Part shown: one piece after another, positions 53,340 to 62,542 of the stretch | Layout: each line of letters opens with the position of its first letter | Position numbering within the stretch: the stretch's first letter is position 1 | From: an uncultured Lachnospiraceae bacterium | Lineage (GTDB): Bacteria > Bacillota > Clostridia > Lachnospirales > Lachnospiraceae | Assembly (NCBI GenBank): GCA_900544685.1 | Contig: UQWA01000006.1 | Span: forward strand, 45,184 to 109,183 | Length of the DNA stretch: 64,000 bases | Direction of reading: 5' to 3' | The notes under the pieces: generated by a model | Seen by the model: the letters and a program-made list of their open reading frames with translations, nothing else | The model's database searches: none | Told to the model about the DNA's origin: nothing | Translations under genes and position numbers: made by a program

Positions 53340-54158
53340 TTACAGCATAAATTTATAGATAGCTTCTGCAACTCCGTCATGATTATTATCCTGTTCGGTA
53401 ATATAAGTGGCGTAAGTGTGCATATGTGGATCTGCGTTTTTCATAACTACGCTGGTATGAGTAGTCTGTAACATGGAGATATCATTATCAGCATCACCTG
53501 TTGAGATGGTAGCTTCCAGTGGAATCTGAAGCTGCTCACATAAGCGAATAATCGCATTGCCCTTTGATATGCCAGGGGCAATAATCTCCAACAGTTCATC
53601 ACAGGAAAAGTAAGAATCGACTTTTCCCTCAGCCCAGGTACATATCTGCTCCTGGAACTGAACCAGAGATTCGTGATGCTGATAGTCAATCGCCAGTACT
53701 TTATAAGGGGAAGAAACCAATTCGCTGTGGACAGACGAAATGACTTTATATTCCATGCCGGTGTTATGACAGTAGCGGAACAGATTGTCGTTTTCAGATT
53801 CGGTGAGAACCTGTGTATCATCATAAGTCTGAATCTGAATGCCCAGACGGTGAGCCTCATCGAAAAGGTGACATACATAATCCACGGGGATTGTTTCTGA
53901 GAAAATAACTTTTTTCTCATGAATATCATAGATGCAGGCACCGTTAAATGCGATAATATAGCATCCAGGCATGGTAAGTCCCAGAGTCTGAGCCAGCTTC
54001 TTTGCACTTGTCAAAGCACGGCCTGTAGAGATGACAATTTTATGTCCCTTTTCCAGAGCCATATGAATGGCAGCCAGATTCCCCTCAGAGATCTGCTTCT
54101 GGTCGTTTAACAGAGTACCATCCAGATCCGTAAAGAGAATTTTCGTATCAGTGTTCAT
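53340..54158 (-). CDS. Cof-type HAD-IIB phosphatase
   Basis: 272 aa. Motif I is FTDLDGTLLND (nucleophile Asp). Motif II is ISTGRALTSA, motif III includes the Lys of SKGNAIIRL, and STGDADNDISML carries the acidic motif IV. The cap is of the C2B type. Substrates of Cof phosphatases are usually sugar phosphates, but this cannot be refined. ATG 54158 (SD GAAGG) overlaps the end of the PHP gene by 11 bp, so translation is coupled. Confidence 0.9.
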   Translation of the reverse strand: MNTDTKILFTDLDGTLLNDQKQISEGNLAAIHMALEKGHKIVISTGRALTSAKKLAQTLGLTMPGCYIIAFNGACIYDIHEKKVIFSETIPVDYVCHLFDEAHRLGIQIQTYDDTQVLTESENDNLFRYCHNTGMEYKVISSVHSELVSSPYKVLAIDYQHHESLVQFQEQICTWAEGKVDSYFSCDELLEIIAPGISKGNAIIRLCEQLQIPLEATISTGDADNDISMLQTTHTSVVMKNADPHMHTYATYITEQDNNHDGVAEAIYKFML

Positions 54159-55008
54159 AGTGTTGCCTTCTTTCACGTAATCTATCTAGAAATTCATATG
54201 GAACAGTAAGCTGCCCATAGCCACATCCAAGATCCAGACCAGGTTTATTGGCTCCGTGAAAATCAGAACCACCAGACAGGCAAAGATCTGTCTCATATGC
54301 CAGATCCCGTACATATGTAGTCTCTTCTTCAGAATAGGTAGAGTATACCGCTTCGATTCCCATAAGACCAAGTGGCTTTAGTACAAGAATCAGTTCCTTA
54401 AGCTGTGCGTCACTGAGGTGGTACAGCATGGGATGTGCCAGCACCGGAATTCCACCGGTAGAAGCAATCAGCGAGACAGACATCTGTGGAGTGACCTTTT
54501 CTCTTTCGATATAATATGGACAGTCGGGACTTAAATAACGGTCGAATGCCTCTGACATCTGTGTTACGTAGCCATGTTCCATGAGAAAACGGGCAATGTG
54601 TGCACGGGTCAGAACCGTATCACCGAAGCGTTCCTGCATCTGTTCCATAGAGATTCCAATGCCGTCTTTTTGCATTTTTTCAATCATGCGGACATTCCGT
54701 GTATCTCTGGAAGAAAGAAACTGTTCCAGATGAGTTTTAAAATCTGGATGTTTCGGATCAATATCCAGTCCTACGATGTGAATGTCTTTGCTCTGCCATA
54801 CGGTGGAAAATTCAATGCCCTTTATCACTTCGAGAGAAGTACCATTTGCGGCTTCCAGAGCCTCATCCAGACCGGCAACACTGTCATGATCCGTCAGGGC
54901 AAAAGCGGACAACCCTTTGGAAAGTGCATACCTTACCAGCTCAGATGGAGAAAAAGTACCATCGGAAGCGGTAGAATGCACATGTAAATCAATCAGTTTT
55001 GTTTTCAT
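54148..55008 (-). CDS. PHP domain phosphoesterase
   Basis: 286 aa. Metal-binding motifs of the PHP superfamily: IDLHVHSTASDGTFSP (HxH), ALTDHDSVAGL, and GGSDFHGANKPGLDLG near the end, with an inner GIEFSTVW. YciV/Rnm-like proteins of this type remove 3',5'-phosphates or act as 5'-3' RNA/DNA exonucleases; this is a family-level statement. The first gene after the minus-strand promoter, upstream of the HAD and pyk genes. Confidence 0.9.
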   Translation of the reverse strand: MKTKLIDLHVHSTASDGTFSPSELVRYALSKGLSAFALTDHDSVAGLDEALEAANGTSLEVIKGIEFSTVWQSKDIHIVGLDIDPKHPDFKTHLEQFLSSRDTRNVRMIEKMQKDGIGISMEQMQERFGDTVLTRAHIARFLMEHGYVTQMSEAFDRYLSPDCPYYIEREKVTPQMSVSLIASTGGIPVLAHPMLYHLSDAQLKELILVLKPLGLMGIEAVYSTYSEEETTYVRDLAYETDLCLSGGSDFHGANKPGLDLGCGYGQLTVPYEFLDRLRERRQHYEH

Positions 55009-55110
55009 AATGTCTCCAGATAAATAAAGATACCATCAGGTTTGCTTAATACTCTCACAAGCCTGTCCAACATTCGCATACCGTGTTTTCTGGCTTATGA
55101 CCATGGTATC

Positions 55111-55139
55111 ATCATAAACGAAAAAGTGATCAAATACAA
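55111..55139 (-). promoter_or_regulatory. Promoter of the PHP-HAD run
   Basis: Minus strand TTGTAT (55139-55134), 17 bp, TATGAT (55116-55111). The leader is about 95 nt. Its -35 lies 12 bp from that of the divergent kinase promoter. Confidence 0.6.
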
Positions 55140-55151
55140 GTAATTAAAAAA

Positions 55152-55180
55152 TTGACAAAGTAAAGCAGGAACGATACCAT
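55152..55180 (+). promoter_or_regulatory. Promoter of the two-component system genes
   Basis: TTGACA (55152-55157), 17 bp, TACCAT (55175-55180). Confidence 0.6.
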
Positions 55181-55218
55181 AGAAAGAGAAATGAAGTAGG
55201 GAATGAGGGGGGAAGAGG

Positions 55219-57072
55219 TTGAAAAATAGTGGATGGACCATGCGCAAGGCAATTATGATATTTTGCGTAGGCTGTGTCATGGCAGCACTTCTGATGCAGA
55301 CTTTTTTGTTTCAGCAGTCTCTGAAGAGACAGATCCGAACGGAAAGTATTGCGGACAATGAAAATACTCTGACTAAGATGCAGGCCGAGTTGATGACCTT
55401 TGTCCGTAATATCAGGACAGAGATGCTGACTATATACAGCGAGTATGATCTGATTGAGGAATTACGGTCAGTTGCAAAAGGAAGTCAGGAAAAGGTGCCG
55501 GCAGATGGTTACTGGTGGAGAAACTGGTATCTTGGAAGAAAGCGTTTTTCTTCGGAAGACCGTCTGATGGCAATGTATCTGTACGATGCAAATAATCAGC
55601 TGGTAAGCGCCTATCGTTACAACTGTCAGATGTTTCCACGGGATATTTACAAAAGTGAATATGATGCCAATACAGAAAGGGTTCTGGAATATGTGAATGG
55701 GGAACGGACGGATCTGATGATCTCCGGATATTATAATCCATTGGAAGAAAAAGATATTATACGGTTTGTATTAAAGCTTCATAATTATGATGAAGAACGG
55801 CAGAAGATTGGTTATCTGGTGTGTGAAATTGACAGTATGGCATTTGCGTCCATTATGAATAAATACGTGGATCTGTCTCACGTGTATCTCTGGATGCAGC
55901 CGGTGAATGACCGGACGATTGTGGTCACGGGAGAAGCAAATGATGATCAGAAACGAATACAGAAGCAGTTGGCCCGCGTGATCCAGAATTATTACGACAG
56001 CAGTACAATGGAACAGGAATACGGAGATTATTATCTGATCCATGTGGGGCAGACAGAAAACAATCTGGAGGCGTGTGCGCTGGTTTCTCAGTCACTGCTG
56101 ACAGCAACGCAGAGATCACTGACCCGTTCCCTGGTGGTAATCATGGGCATGATGCTGGTGGTAGTGTGCGTGTTTGTGATGCTTTTGTCACAATGGCTGA
56201 CCAGACCGACAGAGCAGATGCTGGAGACAATTGAACGCATCAAAAATGGGGAGACTCAGCTTCGTGTACAGCCTGTAGGCTGGTCAGAAGAACTGAAGGT
56301 GCTGGGAACGGAATTTAATGATATGCTGGACCGGGTACAAGTCATGGCGCAGGAAGAGTATAAATACCGTCTTCTGGTGGAGCGGACAGAATATAAGATG
56401 CTGCAGGCACAGATTAACCCGCATTTTTTGTATAATACCTTAAATACCATGAGTGGGATAGCCACCGCACAGAATTGTCCTCTGGTCAGTGGGCTGTGTC
56501 ATTCCCTGTCAGCGGTATTTCGGTACAGTCTGAATATGACAGATGAGTTTTCCACGGTTCAGAAAGAGATGGAACACGTAAAAAATTACCTGTATGTGAT
56601 GGATGTGCGTAGTGGATCAGATGTATCATATGAATATCAGATTGCGGAAGAGACCCTGCAGGATCAGCTTCCACGCATCTGTCTGCAGCCAATTGTGGAA
56701 AATGCCATCACTCACGGACTTCGCAATGTGCGCAGAAAAGATAAGAAACTGACCATTTCTGCAGTTCATGAAAACGGACTTCTGTTGATTTATGTGGAAG
56801 ATAACGGAACAGGAATGGACGCAGAGGAAATGAATCGTCTGCTGGAAAAAAATGATCCGAAGCGGGTGGAGACCGGTGTATCAATTGGTATTTTAAACGT
56901 AAATGCAAGGCTGAAAAGAGTCTTTGGAGAAGAATATGGAATCTTGATTGACAGCAGGATGGGAGAAGGCACAAAGGTAAGTATCCGGGTTCCGATATTA
57001 AAGAAAAAAGAAGAACAAGAAGGAGAAAGCTATGAGTCATATGGAAAAAATCAGAGTACTGGCTGCAGATGA
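55219..57072 (+). CDS. Sensor histidine kinase (LytS/YesM type)
   Basis: 617 aa. TM1 at about 12-32, an extracellular sensor domain of about 270 residues, TM2 at about 303-323, HAMP (about 325-378), His_kinase domain with QAQINPHFLYNTLNTM (phosphoacceptor His near 401), and a C-terminal ATPase with the N-box CLQPIVENAITHGL and GTGMD. It begins at TTG 55219 behind GGGGGGAAGAGG. ATG 55240 is an alternative. It overlaps the response regulator by 41 bp. The downstream ABC genes suggest that it senses a sugar or its binding protein. Confidence 0.88.
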   Translation: MKNSGWTMRKAIMIFCVGCVMAALLMQTFLFQQSLKRQIRTESIADNENTLTKMQAELMTFVRNIRTEMLTIYSEYDLIEELRSVAKGSQEKVPADGYWWRNWYLGRKRFSSEDRLMAMYLYDANNQLVSAYRYNCQMFPRDIYKSEYDANTERVLEYVNGERTDLMISGYYNPLEEKDIIRFVLKLHNYDEERQKIGYLVCEIDSMAFASIMNKYVDLSHVYLWMQPVNDRTIVVTGEANDDQKRIQKQLARVIQNYYDSSTMEQEYGDYYLIHVGQTENNLEACALVSQSLLTATQRSLTRSLVVIMGMMLVVVCVFVMLLSQWLTRPTEQMLETIERIKNGETQLRVQPVGWSEELKVLGTEFNDMLDRVQVMAQEEYKYRLLVERTEYKMLQAQINPHFLYNTLNTMSGIATAQNCPLVSGLCHSLSAVFRYSLNMTDEFSTVQKEMEHVKNYLYVMDVRSGSDVSYEYQIAEETLQDQLPRICLQPIVENAITHGLRNVRRKDKKLTISAVHENGLLLIYVEDNGTGMDAEEMNRLLEKNDPKRVETGVSIGILNVNARLKRVFGEEYGILIDSRMGEGTKVSIRVPILKKKEEQEGESYESYGKNQSTGCR

Positions 57073-58642
57073 TGAGTACTGGAGCCGGGAGAATTTAAGA
57101 AACCTTTTGCCGTGGGGAGACTACGGAATGGAATTCCTGGAACCTGCATGTGACGGGGAAGAAGTATTGGAACGTATGGCACAGGAGCATCCGGATATCC
57201 TTCTGACAGATATTAATATGCCATTTATGGACGGGTTGGAGCTGTTGTCGAGAATGCAGACAGAGTATCCTGAGGTAGTGACGGTTGCTGTCAGTGGATA
57301 TGATGATTTTGAAAAAGTAAAAGGCACTTTTCTGTCTGGCGGGATAGACTATCTTCTGAAACCGGTGGGGAGAGAAGATCTGGAACAGGTAATTTGCAAG
57401 ATTATGGGTATTCTGGAAAAACGTAAGAAGCAGAAAGAGAGGGAGGAAAGAACAGCTTCCGTTCTGACAGATGGAGCTTTTTCTGCACTTTTGAATAATC
57501 AGTTATATGGAAGAGAATATACAGCGGAAGGCTTTGACGGCCAGTTGCCGGGGAATACGGTGGCATTGATCAAATATTATGACATAGCGGATATTACGGA
57601 AAAATCAGATCATGATATTTTGCAGGCTGCCTGGGATATTAAGCAGAAGCTGTTACAGGAATGCCTGAAAAAAGAAGAAATCCAGGTTTTCCATTATACT
57701 CAGAAGATGAGTGAATTTATTATGGTCGGAAACAGTGACCATCAGAGGGCACAGGAGTTTGCCCGCCGGGTAGAAGAGGCATTTCCGGTGGAGCAGTATG
57801 GTCCGGTTTCAGTGGTTCTATATCAGAATGACAGGCAGGCTGAGGAGAAAATCTGGGAGAATCTTGGGAAAATCTACCGGGAACTGATTGCGGTGTTGGT
57901 GCTTCGCCCATTCCAGCGAGTACACAGTATCCAGTTCTGTGCAGAGACAGATGCGGTAAATCAGCGGATGACTCCGAAAAGTATGCATTCCAGAGTAGAT
58001 GAGGAAATGCTGCGCTACCTGCGGGAAGGCCAGACTGCCAGCATGCAGAAGCTGATTTTTGAAACGATGGGACTGGAAAAGTGTGTGGAAGCAGGATGGA
58101 CCTATCTGGAAGTGAAGCAGTTAATAGGAAGAATCAACAATGTACTTTATGCCTATGTCCGGAAGGAACGCCCGCAGCTACAGAATCTGATGGAAGAATC
58201 CATGGAGACGGCAGACTATTATCTGAAGTGTCTCAATGCCAGAGAACTGATGGTTACTTTAAACATTATGCTGGAAAGTATGAGTGAAAAGGAAGACCAG
58301 AGACAGTCCGATTCGGTACCGGATCTTATGGATCAGATTCACCGTCATATTGAGGAAAATTATCCGGAGAATATTACACTGACTGAGCTTGCAGAAAAGT
58401 ATCATCTGGATGCCAGCCATCTGTCCAGAACCTTCAGCCGCACTTACGGAGAATCCGTGATTGCTTTCCTGACCAGAATCCGCATGGAAAAAGCGGCAGA
58501 GTTGATGAAGGAGGCGGATCGGAAGCTGGAAGCAATTGCTTTCCTGGTGGGATATGACGATTACCACTATTTCAGCAGAGTCTTCCGCAAAAAGATGGGA
58601 ATCAGTCCCAGTGAATACCGTAACAAAAATGTGCAACATTAG
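57032..58642 (+). CDS. AraC-type response regulator (YesN family)
   Basis: 536 aa. A receiver domain (about 4-125; phosphoacceptor Asp at about 60 in LLTDINMPFMDG, Lys in YLLKPVG) precedes a central linker (about 130-430) and a C-terminal AraC/XylS DNA-binding domain (about 433-533: LTELAEKYHLDASHLSRTFS then IAFLVGYDDYHYFSRVFRKK). The start overlaps the kinase gene, with SD AGGAG. Cognate partner of the kinase, likely to activate the sugar ABC genes that follow after 112 bp. Confidence 0.92.
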   Translation: MSHMEKIRVLAADDEYWSRENLRNLLPWGDYGMEFLEPACDGEEVLERMAQEHPDILLTDINMPFMDGLELLSRMQTEYPEVVTVAVSGYDDFEKVKGTFLSGGIDYLLKPVGREDLEQVICKIMGILEKRKKQKEREERTASVLTDGAFSALLNNQLYGREYTAEGFDGQLPGNTVALIKYYDIADITEKSDHDILQAAWDIKQKLLQECLKKEEIQVFHYTQKMSEFIMVGNSDHQRAQEFARRVEEAFPVEQYGPVSVVLYQNDRQAEEKIWENLGKIYRELIAVLVLRPFQRVHSIQFCAETDAVNQRMTPKSMHSRVDEEMLRYLREGQTASMQKLIFETMGLEKCVEAGWTYLEVKQLIGRINNVLYAYVRKERPQLQNLMEESMETADYYLKCLNARELMVTLNIMLESMSEKEDQRQSDSVPDLMDQIHRHIEENYPENITLTELAEKYHLDASHLSRTFSRTYGESVIAFLTRIRMEKAAELMKEADRKLEAIAFLVGYDDYHYFSRVFRKKMGISPSEYRNKNVQH

Positions 58643-58667
58643 AAACGCAAATATGTCCTAACAGATC

Positions 58668-58728
58668 CAGCCGGATTGTGATTTAATAAAACCATACTTA
58701 GTCGGGTAGATAAAGCACAGTCCGGCTG
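58668..58728. promoter_or_regulatory. 13-bp inverted repeat in the sugar ABC upstream region
   Basis: CAGCCGGATTGTG (58668-58680) and CACAGTCCGGCTG (58716-58728), one mismatch or G-U pair, 35 bp apart, just upstream of the binding-protein SD. Possible operator or mRNA stem-loop. No clear T run, so not a terminator. Confidence 0.4.
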
Positions 58729-58754
58729 AAAAAATAAGGGAGGGTTTTTGAAAA

Positions 58755-59897
58755 ATGAGAAAATCAATGAAAAAAGTCACAGCAGCTATGATGACAGCAG
58801 CTATGGTAGCATCCTTTGCAGGATCCGCAGTAGTTCCTGTAGCAGCAGAAGATGACATCACAATCGGTGTTTCTATCTGGAGTTCTACAGATGTTCTGGG
58901 AAGCCAGTGTAAGAAGATCATCGACAAAGCAGCTGATGCCCTTGGCGTAAACGTAATGTATGTAGACCAGGGACATGTATCCGAACAGGTTACCGCATCT
59001 GTGGAACAGTTATGTGCAGCAGGATGTGATGGTATCATTATCTGTAACTCAGCAGACTCCGAGATGACATCTGCAATTCAGACATGTGATGCCAACAGCG
59101 TATACCTGACACAGTTCTTCCGTATTATCTCTGAAGAGAACAGCCCGGAAGTATATCAGACAGCATGCAATTCTCCATATTACCTTGGAGCAGTTCATGA
59201 AGACGAAGTAACCAATGGTTACACACTGGTAAATCTCCTTCTGGAAAACGGTGACCGTAACATCGGTCTGGAAGCATGGACCGTTGGTGATGCTACATTC
59301 CAGCAGAGATGGACAGGATACAAGAAAGCAGTTGATGAATGGAACGAAGCAAATCCAGATGATCAGGCAACTTTAACTGAGCCGGTATATGCAAATACTT
59401 CTTCAGAAGAAGGCGCAGCAGCAGCATTATCTCTCTATAACTCTAATCCGGATATGGACGCTCTGATCGTTGCAGGCGGTGGTGGAGACCCACTGGTAGG
59501 TTCTATTGGTGCATTTGCTAACGAAGGACTGACAGGTAAGATCGACGTTGTATCTACAGACTTCCTGGATGACCTGGCTGCACAGCTTGAAAGCGGCGGA
59601 ATGTTTGCTGAATCAGGCGGACACTTCTGTGACCCTCTGTTTGCATTCCTTACCACATACAATGCAATCAAAGGCAACTATGTTAAAGACGAAGGAACAT
59701 TCGGTTATGAGATCCTCTTCCCATACCTGTATGTATCTTCCCCAGAAGATTACGCAAACTACGAACAGTACTTTGTAGATGCTGATCCTTATACAGATGA
59801 AGAAATCGTAGAAATGGCTGGATACAGCTTTGATGATCTGAACAAAGCAGCAACATCACTTTCTATCGACGACGTAATCTCAAGACACAGCAATTAA
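58755..59897 (+). CDS. Sugar ABC transporter substrate-binding protein (RbsB-like)
   Basis: 380 aa. Signal peptide about 1-32 (ends VPVAAEDD), then a periplasmic binding protein type 1 fold: ITIGVSIWSSTDVLGSQC, AAGCDGIIICNSADS, LIVAGGGGDPLVG, VVSTDFLDDLAAQLESGG. There is no lipobox Cys at the signal end, so membrane anchoring as a lipoprotein is not apparent, which is unusual for a Gram-positive importer. SD GGGAGGG is 11 bases before the ATG. Ligand probably a sugar, of unknown identity. Confidence 0.85.
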   Translation: MRKSMKKVTAAMMTAAMVASFAGSAVVPVAAEDDITIGVSIWSSTDVLGSQCKKIIDKAADALGVNVMYVDQGHVSEQVTASVEQLCAAGCDGIIICNSADSEMTSAIQTCDANSVYLTQFFRIISEENSPEVYQTACNSPYYLGAVHEDEVTNGYTLVNLLLENGDRNIGLEAWTVGDATFQQRWTGYKKAVDEWNEANPDDQATLTEPVYANTSSEEGAAAALSLYNSNPDMDALIVAGGGGDPLVGSIGAFANEGLTGKIDVVSTDFLDDLAAQLESGGMFAESGGHFCDPLFAFLTTYNAIKGNYVKDEGTFGYEILFPYLYVSSPEDYANYEQYFVDADPYTDEEIVEMAGYSFDDLNKAATSLSIDDVISRHSN

Positions 59898-59939
59898 TAA
59901 GATCTGGTGAGGTGATCCTCACAGACAGGCAGGATTAAA

Positions 59940-59990
59940 ACGAGCCACCGGATGACCGGCTGTATAGTGGCAGCGGCCCGTGTGGCTCGT
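59940..59990 (+). other. Intercistronic stem-loop after the binding-protein gene
   Basis: ACGAGCCAC (59940-59948) pairs with GTGGCTCGT (59982-59990) with further pairs inside. No T run follows. Typical of a hairpin that stabilises the abundant binding-protein mRNA relative to the downstream genes. Confidence 0.6.
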
Positions 59991-60082
59991 GTTGTGTCCT
60001 TCCCTGAATAAAAAGACTGGGAAATGAAAGTTCCGCGTAGATCCTCTGCGTCGGATCACCAGAAAGGAGAAAGAGAACAGAT

Positions 60083-61021
60083 ATGAAAAAACTGAAACAA
60101 AACCAGTATTTCGGTATTATACTTTTGCTGGTAATGCTGGTGGCTTTTTGGGCCATATTTAAACTTCTGGCTCCGGCGACATTTGGATCACCGGATAAGC
60201 TGGCTACTTATATGAAGTCAGCACTGATTTATGCAGTAGGCGGCTGCGGTCTGTATTTCATTTGTGTAATGGGACCGTTTGATATGAGTGTTGGTGCTAA
60301 TATCGTACTTTCCTCTATTATTGCATGTAATGCAAGTGTACGTTTTGGATATCTGGGACTGATTATTGCCCCGATCCTCTGCGGTACCCTGATTGGACTG
60401 ATCAATGGTCTTGTTTATATTAAATTGCATATTTCTTCTCTGATAGTTACCGTTGCGCTGTCTTTGATCTATGAGGCATTAAGTGTATACGCTACAAATG
60501 GTAAGAATGTAATTCTGGATATTGGTTTCCGTGCATTTGGAGATTATCCCGCAAACCTGATTCTGGCAGTGCTGGCATATCTGCTCTGTGCATTTATTCT
60601 GAAGTACACAAAGGTTGGTACTTATACTTATGCAATCGGAAGCAACGAAGTCATTGCCAAAAATATGGGTGTAAACGTACCGAAGTACAAAGTAGTAGCG
60701 TTTACTCTGGCGGGTCTGTTTTTCGGACTGCAGGCAATCCTGACCATCAGCTTCGGAACATCCATGACATCTGCATCCAACCTGTCATCCATGAGCCGAA
60801 ACTTCACACCTCTGATGGGAACCTTCTTCGGACTGGCATTTAAGAAATATGGTCATCCGGTCATCGCCATCGTCATTGGTGAGATGATCATTCAGCTGAT
60901 GTTTAACGGATTCGTAGCACTGGGAGCACCGACTACCATTCAGAATGTGGTAACAGGTGCAGCACTGCTTCTGATTGTAGCACTTACCACCAAGCCAGTT
61001 AAAGGCGCGGTTGTGAAATAG
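60083..61021 (+). CDS. Sugar ABC transporter permease 1 (RbsC-like)
   Basis: 312 aa with about nine or ten hydrophobic segments over almost its whole length. The BPD_transp_2 family pattern includes GPFDMSVGANIVLSSIIA, INGLVYIKLHISSLIVTV, and MGTFFGLAFKKYGHP. Pairs with the second permease (62543) to form the membrane pore. SD AAAGGAG. It follows the binding-protein gene after 185 bp. Confidence 0.88.
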   Translation: MKKLKQNQYFGIILLLVMLVAFWAIFKLLAPATFGSPDKLATYMKSALIYAVGGCGLYFICVMGPFDMSVGANIVLSSIIACNASVRFGYLGLIIAPILCGTLIGLINGLVYIKLHISSLIVTVALSLIYEALSVYATNGKNVILDIGFRAFGDYPANLILAVLAYLLCAFILKYTKVGTYTYAIGSNEVIAKNMGVNVPKYKVVAFTLAGLFFGLQAILTISFGTSMTSASNLSSMSRNFTPLMGTFFGLAFKKYGHPVIAIVIGEMIIQLMFNGFVALGAPTTIQNVVTGAALLLIVALTTKPVKGAVVK

Positions 61022-61033
61022 GAGGGAGACAGT

Positions 61034-62530
61034 ATGGGTGAAGTATTATTAAAAGCAGAAAAAATTGATAAACATTTTGGAATCACACATGCTCTGGATC
61101 ATGTCTCCATTACCTTTAATAAAGGTGAGATTCATGCACTGATCGGAGAAAATGGATCTGGAAAGTCTACTCTGACTTCCTGTCTGACCGGTATTTATAA
61201 AAAAGATTCCGGCACCTTTATTCTGGACGGAAAAGAAGTCTCAGCAGCAAATCAGGTTGACGGTAATCATCAGGGTGTGGCAATTATTGTACAGGAGATC
61301 GGAACCCTGTCCGGTCTGACCGTAGCAGAAAATATTTTCCTTGGCAATGAGGATCAGTTTACGAAATTTGGTATCAAAAATACCGCAGCTATGAACAAAA
61401 AGGCTCAGGAATATCTGGACAGCTATGGATTCAACTACATCGATGCGGCTAAGACCATTGATGATTATAATTTTGAAGACCGTAAGCTGATTGAAATTGT
61501 AAAATCTACTTATTTCAATCCTAAGATACTGGTTGTTGATGAGACTACCACAGCACTTGGACAGAAAGGTCGTGAAGAACTTTTCAAGGTAATGCACAAG
61601 ATGCGTGATATGGGAAGCTGTGTTATTTTCATTTCCCATGACCTGGAAGAAGTAATTGAACAGTCAGACCAGATCAGTGTACTGCGAGACGGTGTTTATA
61701 TTGGAACGATTACCAAAGAAGAAGCAACAACTGACCGTCTGAAACAGCTCATGGTAGGACGTGAGATCGGTAACAATTATTATCGTACCGATTACGGCGA
61801 GAAGATCTCAGATGAAGTAGTCATCTCCGTAAAAAATGTAAGCGTAAAGGGGCAGATTGATAACTTATCTCTGGAACTTCACAAGGGCGAGATTCTTGGT
61901 ATCGGCGGACTTTCCGAATGCGGTATGCATGAAGTTGGAAAAGCCATTTTTGGAGCATCTTACTTCCGCGAGGGAAGTGTAACTTTGGGCGATGGAACAC
62001 CGATCAATTCTATTCCGGATGCCATCAAACACAGTATGGCTTATGCATCCAAGGACAGAGATAATGAATCTCTGGTCATTAACGATACCATTTGTGAAAA
62101 TATCTGCCTGCCGTCATTGGAGGATCTGAAAAAGGGCGGTGTTTTAAAAGGTAAAACCATGAAGGAATTTGCAGATAAGTTTGCAAAACAGATGAGTACC
62201 AAGATGACTGGTGTAGACCAGTTCGTTTCCGCACTTTCCGGTGGTAACAAACAGAAGGTTGTTCTGGCAAGATGGATCGGTAAAGATTCAGATCTGATTA
62301 TTCTGGATTCCCCGACCCGTGGTATCGATGTTAAAGTAAAAGCAGATATTTATGCGATGATGAACCGTATGCGTAAAGAAGGAAAGTCCATTATTATGAT
62401 TTCAGAAGAGATCATGGAGCTGCTTGGTATGGCAGACCGAATTCTGATTATGAAAGACGGTAAGATAAATGGTGAGTTCCTGCGTTCTGAAGAACTTCGG
62501 GATACGGATCTGATTGATAATATGATTTAG
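61034..62530 (+). CDS. Sugar ABC transporter double ATPase (RbsA-like)
   Basis: 498 aa with two fused ABC domains. NBD1: Walker A GENGSGKSTLTS (about 37-48) and LVVDETTTAL, but the signature loop is replaced by NFEDRKLIEI. NBD2: the Walker A position reads GLSECGMHEVGKAIFG, the signature LSGGNKQKVVLAR is intact, and Walker B reads LIILDSPTRGID, with Ser for the catalytic Glu. Thus one composite site (NBD1 Walker A with NBD2 signature) is intact and the other is degenerate. SD GGAGG. Powers the two adjacent permeases. Confidence 0.88.
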   Translation: MGEVLLKAEKIDKHFGITHALDHVSITFNKGEIHALIGENGSGKSTLTSCLTGIYKKDSGTFILDGKEVSAANQVDGNHQGVAIIVQEIGTLSGLTVAENIFLGNEDQFTKFGIKNTAAMNKKAQEYLDSYGFNYIDAAKTIDDYNFEDRKLIEIVKSTYFNPKILVVDETTTALGQKGREELFKVMHKMRDMGSCVIFISHDLEEVIEQSDQISVLRDGVYIGTITKEEATTDRLKQLMVGREIGNNYYRTDYGEKISDEVVISVKNVSVKGQIDNLSLELHKGEILGIGGLSECGMHEVGKAIFGASYFREGSVTLGDGTPINSIPDAIKHSMAYASKDRDNESLVINDTICENICLPSLEDLKKGGVLKGKTMKEFADKFAKQMSTKMTGVDQFVSALSGGNKQKVVLARWIGKDSDLIILDSPTRGIDVKVKADIYAMMNRMRKEGKSIIMISEEIMELLGMADRILIMKDGKINGEFLRSEELRDTDLIDNMI

Positions 62531-62542
62531 GGGGTACATAGA

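Noticed and set aside
55009..55110. Possible small gene in the PHP leader
   Set aside because: No frame with an SD. The stretch is the 5' leader of the PHP-HAD unit and holds only an imperfect CAGGCTTG/CAAACCTG repeat.
59435..59677. 80-aa antisense frame in the binding-protein gene
   Set aside because: Antisense to a well-supported protein, no SD or promoter.
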